NCBI GenBank assembly: GCA_020152595.1
Contig: JAIGNY010004337.1
Coordinates: 1,408,501-1,472,500, forward strand
Length of the DNA: 64,000 bases
Source of the DNA: Chiridota heheva
Taxonomy: Eukaryota > Echinodermata > Holothuroidea > Apodida > Chiridotidae
Reading direction: 5' to 3'
Shown: positions 61,601 to 64,000 of the stretch, one piece after another
Position numbering within the stretch: the first letter of the stretch is position 1
Layout: each line of letters opens with the position of its first letter
Made by a program: the position numbers and the translations under genes
Notes under the pieces: model-generated
The model's input: only the letters and a program-made list of their open reading frames with translations
Told to the model about the DNA's origin: nothing
Database searches by the model: none

Positions 61601-62780
61601 AAGTTCTTTCAAGCTCAAAAAGCGCTTCAATTTGATAATAGCTTTATCAGCTTCAAGTTGCTCTACTATAGAGCGCCTGGCATTGTGCCAAGATCTTTTT
61701 TTTTGATAAAGAAAGACCAAGGAATTTAAAGCAGTCAACAGTTTCTAAAATCTTACCATTATATGAAAACGTTCAAAACGAGATAGCCCTCCTCCATTTC
61801 TGAAAACAACAACAACTTTGAACTTAATTTCATTGATTGTTAACCCTTACTCTACCATGCGACAATATTATTGTCAAGTTTGTAAATCATGAAACATGCT
61901 GAGACAGTCATGGACGACATTATCTTCTGAAACGCTGCAAACCGCAAAAGCAACCAAGTCTGTGTTTACCTTTGATTTCTTGGCTGATCTCTGTTTGTCG
62001 ATGAGGTTTTGTAAATGTTGTGTGGTCTCATCTGCCACAGCCCTGCACACTATTCCTCCTGGGCCACTATTGTTTAAAAAGAGAGTATTGCAAAATGATA
62101 CAAACAACACTGATACAATGCCTTCCATGTATACACTTCTAGCAATTCATTACTCCTCCACCCTAGAAAATCCAAATTCCCTGATCACATGCATTGAACT
62201 TCCACCCAATCTTCAAAGTCTCACCAATTTCTCTTTAATTTAAATTACCACCCCATGACCCACTTACATTACTGTCCCATCTCCCACATATTACCACCAC
62301 ATCTCTCACTTTAATCATTCCATCTCCCACTTACTACCATCCCATATACCATTCCATCTCCCACGTATTACAATCTTACCACCACCACTCCCACGTATTA
62401 CCATTCCATCTCCCACGTATTACAATCCCACCACCACCACTCCCACGTATTACCATTCCATCTCCCATGTATTACAATCCCACCACTCCCACGTATTACC
62501 ATTCCATCTCCAATGTATAACAATCCCACCACCACCACTCCCACGAATTACCATTCCATCTCCCACGTATTACCATTCCATCTCCCACGTATTACCATTC
62601 CATCCCCACTACCACCACCACACTACTGTACATACCTGTACATCTTTCATGCTGGCCTTACATGTACTTACTTTACAAGCCTCACCACATCTGGTATTGT
62701 TCGTAAATAAGCCTCTACAGTAGGAAACCCAAGTTTTCTGAAAGGCAAGTTCTCGCCAAATGTAGTCTCCCTGAATTCAT
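34512..62780 (-). CDS. TDRD5/TDRD7: TDRD5/TDRD7-like LOTUS-Tudor protein, ten exons, 5' end missing
   Basis: Reverse-strand join (5' to 3'): 62780-62672, 62066-61970, 58569-58023, 53678-53428, 51739-51474, 50517-50412, 49229-49077, 47642-47547, 41741-41629, 34602-34512. All junctions are GT..AG and all phases agree, giving 608 complete codons plus TAA. Order: LOTUS (OST-HTH) domain 1 lacking its first helix (FGENLPFRKLGFPTVEAYLR; DETTQHLQNLIDKQRS), a disordered Asn/Gln/Arg linker with coding repeats, a second LOTUS domain (KQKRTGIYEGDLPKLYKDKF; DRAILYPKL), then an extended Tudor domain (MEVLVSLVYDTSYFYCYIVG; DWLRARVESI; CQFVDHGDKEEV; AFSCRLKDIPAI; DPMSLILYSEERNINDMLL) that ends the protein. 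In animals TDRD5/TDRD7 act in germ granules, where LOTUS domains bind Vasa-type helicases or RNA and Tudor domains bind dimethyl-arginine. LOTUS1 fits both paralogues, LOTUS2 resembles TDRD7, and a single Tudor resembles TDRD5. I therefore leave the paralogue open. The initiator exon lies right of 62780, probably outside the window. Confidence 0.9.
34603..34857. other. TDRD intron, short ATTCAT-rich tract
   Basis: 34640-34860 repeats words such as CATTAATATTCATCATA in a loose pattern. No gene. Confidence 0.4.
34858..35095. mobile_element. hAT-like MITE, ~238 bp
   Basis: Inverted ends CAGACCTGCCAAC and GTTGGCAGGTCTG, with internal GTATTCTG / CGTATT repeats and an A-run. The CAG..CTG ends are hAT-like. 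The flanks (ACATATA and CATATGC) do not give a clean 8-bp duplication. Confidence 0.75.
35100..35560. other. TDRD intron, nothing recognised
   Basis: AT-rich sequence without identifiable features. Confidence 0.4.
35575..35960 (+). repeat. Dispersed repeat, related to 43860-44160 plus 44571-44600
   Basis: Shared landmarks are TTTTGTGACAT, TTTTTCAATTCTT, a GAT.ATTTCAGTGACTG segment, TTTTGCAT, AACT.GGAAACT and AAAGACTA. In the second copy a LINE tail interrupts the repeat. Not assigned to a class. Confidence 0.65.
36000..36060 (+). repeat. Dispersed repeat fragment
   Basis: CAGATTTGTGTAGAAATGAC and TGAAATCAGA: a short copy of the 37425-38115 family. Confidence 0.6.
36080..36290 (+). mobile_element. 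SINE-like repeat
   Basis: Contains GGTCAACTCCCCAGCAATGC, TTTTACAGCTGAGTAGACT and GTGTCATGGTCGAGGACACA. A diverged relative of 8625-8872. Confidence 0.6.
36300..36760. other. TDRD intron, nothing recognised
   Basis: No recognisable gene or element. Confidence 0.4.
36765..36922. repeat. (TACA)n tetranucleotide microsatellite
   Basis: Nearly pure CATACATA repeats. Tyr/Val/Cys/Met frames on minus are artefacts. Confidence 0.95.
36990..37420. other. TDRD intron, nothing recognised
   Basis: AT-rich sequence without features. Confidence 0.4.
37425..37640 (+). repeat. Dispersed repeat, plus orientation
   Basis: TTAAAGGATTTGTCAG, ATCTTATATGAAAGAGGACT, AAGAAAGCATTTAAAATTCT and GTGTAGAAATGACTG define the family. 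A reverse copy begins 160 bp downstream, so the pair can fold back. Confidence 0.75.
37795..38115 (-). repeat. Dispersed repeat, minus orientation, with internal duplication
   Basis: Reverse copy of 37425-37640. It has a tandem duplication of the AAGTCCTCTTTCATATAAGA to CCTGAACTAATCC part and an extra segment TTGCAGGACGAAATATGA also present at 55470. Confidence 0.75.
38270..38520 (+). other. Unassigned possible coding remnant
   Basis: Short interrupted frames (for example NDPDYTTSNRSRKMRFCAYC) are less AT-rich than the surroundings and contain a C..C-like pair. It may be part of a dead transposon. No family is assigned. Confidence 0.25.
38521..38838. other. TDRD intron, nothing recognised
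   Basis: The open frame 38555-38800 shows no known motif. Confidence 0.35.
38840..38960 (-). mobile_element. tRNA-derived SINE fragment
   Basis: In reverse: TGCGGTCATAGCATCAGC, TTGGCAAGCTAGAGGTCCT and GGGTTCATTCCC (B-box-like). Inverted relative of 25258-25400. Confidence 0.65.
38961..39480. other. TDRD intron, nothing recognised
   Basis: AT-rich sequence. The minus frame 39129-39320 lacks recognisable motifs. Confidence 0.4.
39485..39750 (-). mobile_element. tRNA-derived SINE (second family)
   Basis: Reversed head AGTAGCTCAATTGGTAGAAC, then CAATAGGTCGTGGATACATT, forms tRNA-like A and B boxes. The body ends AGCGCTTTGATGCCATTAC. Different from the 30388 family. Confidence 0.75.
40015..40478. 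repeat. 19-bp minisatellite
   Basis: About 24 units of ATTCCATTAAAAGGGGACC. Confidence 0.95.
40490..41535. repeat. ~165-bp satellite
   Basis: Six to seven units with GGGCATGTGTCC, TTTTATCCCATTAGTGACAC, CATTGCAATCTG, CATCATCTACATGCACATG, ACCATTACAAGCAAGCTGAA and AAATTTGGATTGGGACCCTT. It ends about 100 bp from the coding exon 41629-41741. Confidence 0.93.
41629..41741 (-). CDS. TDRD5/TDRD7: TDRD exon: Tudor to SN-like C-terminal half
   Basis: After TTCACACAG and before GTCAGT. Encodes AFSCRLKDIPAINVSENIVT then TFLRLALGRNCYAEISL, the 'QA..C.L..I.......F..L..G....A.I' segment that follows LP..F..LP in extended Tudor domains. Phases match both neighbours exactly. The donor GTCAGT is weaker than the others. 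Confidence 0.85.
41742..43020. other. TDRD intron, AT-rich, nothing recognised
   Basis: Open frames at 41893-42129, 42047-42464 and 42889-43191 show no known domain. Their splice phases do not fit between 47547 and 41741, which already join perfectly. Confidence 0.45.
43025..43560 (+). mobile_element. LINE C-terminal fragment with internal 40-bp quadruplication
   Basis: Reads RRVFGITYTYHITNDKAHKT, TIKRRKLIRHVDWSNDLAKT and GKRRIRRQRKCWADGI, the 'R..LGISYKDHVTNEEV..KRRKLQW.GHV.R..GLAKT..QG...G.RRRGRQ+K.W' tail of non-LTR elements. A 40-bp unit with ACGTTGATTGGTCCAACGAT is repeated four times at 43212-43372. Frameshifts and stops show it is dead. Confidence 0.8.
43640..43710. repeat. Short 19-bp tandem repeat
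   Basis: Three units of TTTAATGATCTATGGATGGG. Confidence 0.9.
43860..44160 (+). repeat. Dispersed repeat interrupted by a LINE tail
   Basis: Second copy of the 35575 family. It continues after the LINE insertion at 44571 (AAAGACTACTCTGTACAGAA). Confidence 0.65.
44160..44572 (-). mobile_element. LINE 3' tail inserted in an older repeat
   Basis: TTGTTTGTTTGATGAGGTCT, TAACGGCACCACGACAACGA and the purine-rich tail, to GGGGGGAACCAATTG. Same family as 59103-60240, 5'-truncated, sense to the TDRD gene. Confidence 0.88.
44573..44950. other. TDRD intron, nothing further recognised
   Basis: Unique-looking sequence after the end of the interrupted repeat. Confidence 0.35.
44955..45312. repeat. ~80-bp degenerate tandem repeat
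   Basis: About four units: AATAATCTAGTCCACAAGTG, CCAACACGACTATGTACAAA, CATAGGACTGAAAATAACAC. Confidence 0.9.
45313..45980. other. TDRD intron, no gene recognised
   Basis: 45390-45560 is less AT-rich (GATGCGGCTCAAAGCGAGAC region) but gives no recognisable protein on either strand. Confidence 0.35.
45985..46795. repeat. 16-bp minisatellite
   Basis: About 50 units of CACACTACCCACATCT with CG-containing variants (TCGCACT, CACGTCT). The 379-residue plus-strand frame over it is a by-product. Confidence 0.95.
46796..47430. repeat. C/T-rich low-complexity continuation of the 16-bp array
   Basis: CTACC, CCACCT and TCCCACT words persist without clear period. It looks like decayed minisatellite. Confidence 0.6.
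47547..47642 (-). CDS. TDRD5/TDRD7: TDRD exon: Tudor barrel core
   Basis: After CTTTTCAG and before GTGAGT. 32 codons: ALCQFVDHGDKEEVSLEDMR then HLPKRFTYLPEQ. The usual D-Y-G-(N/D) motif reads D-H-G-D, so the tyrosine that normally contributes to the methyl-arginine cage is His here. Confidence 0.93.
47650..48370. other. TDRD intron, nothing recognised
   Basis: Minus frames at 47623-48134 and 48153-48353 show no family motif. Confidence 0.4.
48405..48845. repeat. 21-22-bp minisatellite
   Basis: About 20 units of TGTATTTTGAGCAGAAAATA with higher-order alternation (AACAGAATATTGAG variants every few units). Confidence 0.95.
49077..49229 (-). CDS. TDRD5/TDRD7: TDRD exon: Tudor domain middle
   Basis: After CTCCTAG and before GTACAC. 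51 codons: DKLAELEEQMSEFYEGDALL, then HYYAAKSGRDWLRARVESIE. Corresponds to the linker helix and first beta strands of the Tudor barrel. Confidence 0.93.
49310..50290. repeat. 15-bp minisatellite
   Basis: More than 60 units of the AACCATACTTATCTG type, with longer higher-order blocks repeated (for example 49505-49610 against 49640-49700). It lies between two Tudor-domain exons. Confidence 0.93.
50412..50517 (-). CDS. TDRD5/TDRD7: TDRD exon: start of extended Tudor domain
   Basis: After GTTACAG and before GTAAGT. Encodes LPELIFPEEDVMEVLVSLVY then DTSYFYCYIVGEDYS, the SN-like opening of an extended Tudor ('V.VS.V..PS.FY.....'). Confidence 0.93.
50600..50830 (+). mobile_element. Dispersed repeat fragment joined to SINE 3' end
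   Basis: 50600-50690 matches the 37425 family (AAGAAAGAATTTAGAAATCT). From about 50700, CCCATTCTGGCCCAGTCAAG to GGCGCTATATAAATTGCATA is the 3' part of the 30388 SINE family. Confidence 0.65.
50831..51470. other. TDRD intron with a foldback at 51007-51161
   Basis: GCTGATTGCTC (51007-51017) pairs with GAGCAATCAGC (51151-51161), and internal TGGCCCAAC pairs with GTTGGGCCA. This could be a small foldback or MITE. The remainder is featureless. Confidence 0.5.
51474..51739 (-). CDS. TDRD5/TDRD7: TDRD exon: second LOTUS domain
   Basis: After CCCTGCAG and before GTAAGT. Encodes LLKQKRTGIYEGDLPKLYKD, KFQEPLMDDLVEKMVNL and DRAILYPKL: the OST-HTH pattern 'L....GI....LP..Y...F..PL'. A Ser/Thr/Pro linker follows. 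Ends in phase 2. Confidence 0.92.
52061..52601. mobile_element. 541-bp non-autonomous hAT element
   Basis: Exact 8-bp target duplication CACTGGTC at 52053-52060 and 52602-52609. Inverted ends are CAGCGCTTGAAATTAACG and, reversed, CAGGGTTCGAAATTAGCA. Subterminal CTAGCCCG palindromes occur on both sides. An 8-bp duplication with CAG..CTG ends is typical of hAT. No transposase frame. Confidence 0.9.
52665..52868 (-). mobile_element. SINE-like repeat (inverted)
   Basis: CCTTGAGCAAGACACTTTAT, CAGCTCACTCAGCTGTAAAA and CCATCCACGGGAGTC up to CTTAGCACCATGGAAAC: reverse of the 8625-8872 type. Confidence 0.65.
53010..53390 (-). mobile_element. tRNA-derived SINE (inverted)
   Basis: Reverse copy of 30388-30830. 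GAACCCGGTACCTCCAGCAT and GAGCTACCTACTCCC are the reversed B and A boxes. The 3' body retains GAATGAACACCGTGTTT and TGGCCAGTCAA. Confidence 0.85.
53428..53678 (-). CDS. TDRD5/TDRD7: TDRD exon: acidic heptad repeats plus helix
   Basis: After AATTCACAG and before GTAAGC. The two leading bases complete the preceding phase-1 codon and the exon ends in phase 0, as the next exon requires. Encodes about four heptads of the EPTEHNS type (21-bp DNA repeat at 53578-53662), then KMERVSEVSIGRILKEYSER, probably helical. The exact 3' end (GTA|GTAAGC) is the least certain boundary of the gene. Confidence 0.75.
53690..54580. other. TDRD intron, nothing recognised
   Basis: AT-rich sequence. The plus frame 54128-54424 shows no known motif. 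Confidence 0.4.
54582..54913. mobile_element. 332-bp MITE rich in TGASTCA motifs
   Basis: Long inverted ends: the left TAATGCACTTATCAGTTG plus TGTGACTCACCCCTAC pairs with the right GTAGGGGTGAGTCACA plus CAATTGACAAGTGCATAA. The interior repeats GTGACT and GAGTCA words. The superfamily is not certain because the target duplication is unclear. Confidence 0.8.
54920..55440. other. TDRD intron, nothing recognised
   Basis: AT-rich sequence with short AACAACTGA repeats near 55030-55085. Confidence 0.35.
55445..55545 (-). repeat. Dispersed repeat fragment
   Basis: AAATCGCAGGACAAAATAAG and GGATACATAAAGACTTTTGA match 37795-37850. Confidence 0.65.
55918..56070. repeat. ~33-bp tandem repeat
   Basis: Four units of TTTCAAAAGGGCACCTCCTG followed by CCCCC-rich spacers. 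Confidence 0.85.
56095..56368 (-). mobile_element. tRNA-derived SINE (inverted)
   Basis: AACACGGTACCTCCAGCATC and CTGAGCTACCCGACTCC are reversed promoter boxes. GCGAGCGCCATTCAACCATT is the shared body. Confidence 0.82.
56574..56900 (-). mobile_element. Possible piggyBac-type transposase N-terminus
   Basis: A 108-residue frame starts MRKRSYTADELSGLLVEYGS and is followed by an acidic Ser/Asp-rich stretch (EMNIDEFVDSSSGKES). This resembles the N-terminal region of piggyBac/PGBD proteins, which begin with a short helix and an acidic spacer before the DDE domain. No DDE domain follows; the frame stops after NNIPFI. It is intronic and not required by the splice phases of the TDRD gene. Confidence 0.4.
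56901..57396. other. TDRD intron, nothing recognised
   Basis: The minus frame 56875-57120 has no known motif. Confidence 0.35.
57397..57989. mobile_element. 593-bp non-autonomous TTAA element
   Basis: TTAA at 57397-57400 and 57986-57989. Inverted termini are GTGAGACATAAAGTCTGACA and, reversed, ACGCGACATGAAGACTGATG, extending inward to TATGATA on both sides. Homologous over its full length to 32735-33335. Confidence 0.8.
58023..58569 (-). CDS. TDRD5/TDRD7: TDRD exon: disordered linker with 14-residue repeats
   Basis: After ATTTCAG and before GTATGA; 182 codons plus one base. Opens QPARIPRRSQRHPPPFNGGY, rich in Asn, Gln, Arg, Pro and Tyr. Contains five tandem units of the type PAYNQNRDNTQNSR (about 58230-58440) and ends in a basic segment PPRFRRIAQERREDG. 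Low-complexity arginine-rich linkers are common in germ-granule proteins; RNA binding or phase separation would be inference. Open frames in other phases here are shadows. Confidence 0.88.
58745..58918 (-). mobile_element. LINE 3' tail
   Basis: TTTGATGATGGCTTAACGGA, AAGGTCAAATTGTGCCTGAG and AGGTCAGATCATTCTAGAGG. Short copy of the 59103 family. Confidence 0.85.
59103..60240 (-). mobile_element. LINE with open RNase H domain and 3' UTR
   Basis: The minus-strand frame 60232-59483 (249 residues) contains a type-I RNase H: YTDGSKEGNKTAAAA (Asp), FSAEAKAILLAL (Glu), IFSDSKAVLTSL (Asp) and WIPSHVGIPGNDRADTAAKL (His, Asp). The four acidic catalytic positions are present. The downstream 3' UTR ends CATCAAACAAACAAAC-like. 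A C-terminal RNase H points to an I-superfamily non-LTR retrotransposon. It is 5'-truncated: reverse transcriptase and endonuclease are absent. It appears to be the youngest copy of the family in this window. Confidence 0.88.
60241..60640. other. TDRD intron with an isolated TTAA-element end
   Basis: TTAAAGGAGACAAAAAGTCA at about 60300 matches the terminus of the 593/601-bp TTAA elements. The rest is unassigned. Confidence 0.4.
60640..61750 (-). mobile_element. Degenerate LINE, end of reverse transcriptase and C-terminus
   Basis: The minus strand in broken frames reads ADKAIIKLKRFLSLKELPPH, LFDVKILQILHYASEIWG (thumb region), then SKFRCCGLDLEIHKGRRFNI and CYLCNLRKIEDEFHFLLECP (C..C...H...C knuckle typical of LINE C-termini). 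Near 60755-60870 a ~38-bp unit (TACGTTGGTGAACAAAAGAA) is repeated three times. Stops and frameshifts show decay. Confidence 0.82.
61840..61890 (+). mobile_element. Isolated piggyBac-like terminus
   Basis: TTAA followed by CCCTTACTCTACCATGCG and ACAATATTATTGTC matches the left end of the 32409 element. I see no partner end before the next exon, so it is probably a remnant. Confidence 0.55.
61970..62066 (-). CDS. TDRD5/TDRD7: TDRD exon: end of LOTUS domain 1
   Basis: After AAACAATAG and before GTAAAC. Encodes GPGGIVCRAVADETTQHLQN and LIDKQRSAKKSK, matching the 'A..DE(S/T)T..I..LV.KQRSS' end of LOTUS1 in TDRD5. The incoming phase exactly completes the preceding exon. Confidence 0.9.
62150..62625. 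repeat. CCCACGTATTAC minisatellite
   Basis: Irregular ~24-27-bp units: TTACCATTCCATCTCCCACG, ATTACAATCCCACCACCAC. It lies between the two LOTUS1 exons of the TDRD gene. Confidence 0.9.
62672..62780 (-). CDS. TDRD5/TDRD7: TDRD exon: LOTUS domain 1, first visible part
   Basis: After TTTGTTACAG and before GTAAGT. Encodes EFRETTFGENLPFRKLGFPT followed by VEAYLRTIPDVVRLVK, close to the IPFKQLGFPTLEAYLRSVP segment of TDRD7. Starts with two codon-completing bases and ends in phase 2. Confidence 0.93.
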
Positions 62781-63505
62781 CTGTAACAAAGAGGTTAGTT
62801 CGTTACATTGGATATTTCAGAAACTGTAATGATTATTAAATATTACAATTTGAACCAAATTCAATAATGTAGGGTAAACTGTAATAAAAAGGCCCATGGG
62901 GGAAAAAGGCCCACCATTTTTCATTCCACTCCTAGTAAAAAATGGAAAGAAGAATGTTACATGAAATGTATTTTTAATAAGTATAGTATACCTACAACAA
63001 ATGATAGAAAGAATGACAATGTATAATATGATTTAAGATAGGTAGCTGTTGGTGAACATATTCTATAAAATAAAGCGAAAGTAATTTAGTCAAAACTTTA
63101 GCCTATGCTTCTTACAATGCAAGTTTTTATTATAATTTAGTTCATACAATTTAAAGAGGCTTATTAATATACTGATTAATCATTAAAATGTTTGAATAAC
63201 ATTTAAACCTTGTTTAAAATTAAGTGATATTTGGGCAGGCCATTTTACCCAAAGCACATGTAAGTGCCTCGAGGTAAAAAGGCCCAGTAATAAATTTAAC
63301 CCAATAATATTAAATTTGGCATATAAGCAAGCTAAATACGTATGTTGGACCACGTGTTGGATTAAATAATTACTACTGTATGTAGGGTGTGCATTTTCGT
63401 TTAATTCAGTAAACGATAAACCATCCATTTTTTTTAATTGTTTATCGTGTACACGATCACACGCCGAAAATATGATAACAAATTTAGGAAATTTTCGTGG
63501 AACTG
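62781..63505. other. Upstream intron of the TDRD gene, nothing recognised
   Basis: AT-rich. Repeated AAAAAGGCCCA words at 62890-62925 and 63275-63290 could be ends of a small element. The expected first coding exon is not visible. Confidence 0.35.
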
Positions 63506-63509
63506 GTTC

Positions 63510-64000
63510 TATCCCTACAATAACTACATATCCACACAATAACCACATATCCATACAATAACCACATATCCATACAATAACCACATATCCACACAATAAC
63601 TACATATCCATACAATAACCACATATCCATACAATAACCACAAATCAATACAATAACTACATATCCATACAATAACCACATATCCATACAATAACCACAT
63701 ATCAATACACTAACCACATATCAATACAATAACTACATATCCACACAATAACTACATATCCATACACTAACCACATATCAATACAATAACTACATATCCA
63801 TACAATAACCACATATCCATACAATAATCACATATCAATACAATAACTACATATCCATACAATAACCACATATTCATACAATAACTACATATCCATACAA
63901 TAACCAAATATCCATACAATAACCACATATCCCTACTTTGACTACATATCCCTATAATAACCACATATCCATACAATAACCACATATCCATACAATAACC
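63510..64000. repeat. 19-bp minisatellite running off the window
   Basis: About 25 units of ACATATCCATACAATAACC, continuing at the last base. Trp/Leu/Tyr/Met-rich minus frames are artefacts. Confidence 0.95.

Noticed and set aside
63183..63596. Minus-strand frame upstream of the TDRD exons as its first exon
   Set aside because: It runs out of the 19-bp array, has no LOTUS first-helix pattern and no suitable donor near a LOTUS-like end.
1..64000. A new defence or other multi-gene system
   Set aside because: Only two genes are supported, both of known animal families with unrelated roles; the rest is repeats. The window shows no undescribed multi-gene system.

Overview
This is an intron-rich, repeat-dense animal genome segment. 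Most likely it comes from a marine invertebrate, and an echinoderm- or hemichordate-like deuterostome is my guess. The animal assignment rests on spliced genes with GT/AG introns and on WDR48 and LOTUS-Tudor (TDRD5/TDRD7-type) proteins close to vertebrate orthologues. LINE tails, tRNA-derived SINEs, hAT-like and TTAA-type elements and many minisatellites support it. The species cannot be named from sequence alone. There are no operons, CRISPR arrays or prokaryotic genes.

Two real genes are supported, and they point toward each other. (1) WDR48 (UAF1) on the + strand, 6529-20522: the last eight coding exons (about 351 residues, correct stop), covering the end of the WD propeller, the ancillary region and the SUMO-like C-terminus. 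The exons for the N-terminal half are not in the window. (2) A TDRD5/TDRD7-type germ-granule protein on the - strand, 62780 down to 34512: ten exons whose phases all agree (1829 nt, 608 complete codons plus stop). They encode most of a first LOTUS domain, a disordered linker with two coding tandem repeats, a second LOTUS domain and one extended Tudor domain. The stop follows the Tudor domain directly. Only the first coding exon or exons appear to be missing, beyond the right edge.

Layout: 1-6353 is a GC/CpG-rich block unlike the rest, with internal duplications, a hairpin-bearing minisatellite and no recognisable gene. 6529-20522 is WDR48, with introns holding minisatellites, a 400-bp direct repeat pair, LINE 3' tails and a 2.9-kb array of 52-bp units just before the last exon. 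20.5-34.5 kb is intergenic and made largely of minisatellites (21-bp, 15-bp), LINE tails, a tRNA-SINE and a satellite interrupted by TTAA elements. 34.5-62.8 kb is the TDRD gene, with introns full of MITEs, SINEs, LINE tails and minisatellites. 62.8-64 kb holds a 19-bp minisatellite running off the edge.

The two genes have unrelated known roles: WDR48 activates USP1/USP12/USP46 deubiquitinases, and TDRD5/7 proteins act in germ granules and piRNA-linked RNA regulation. Nothing suggests joint function. The most notable non-genic signals are the 52-bp array, whose units look like 3' splice sites; the anomalous left block; and a compound insertion at an exact TTAA within a satellite.
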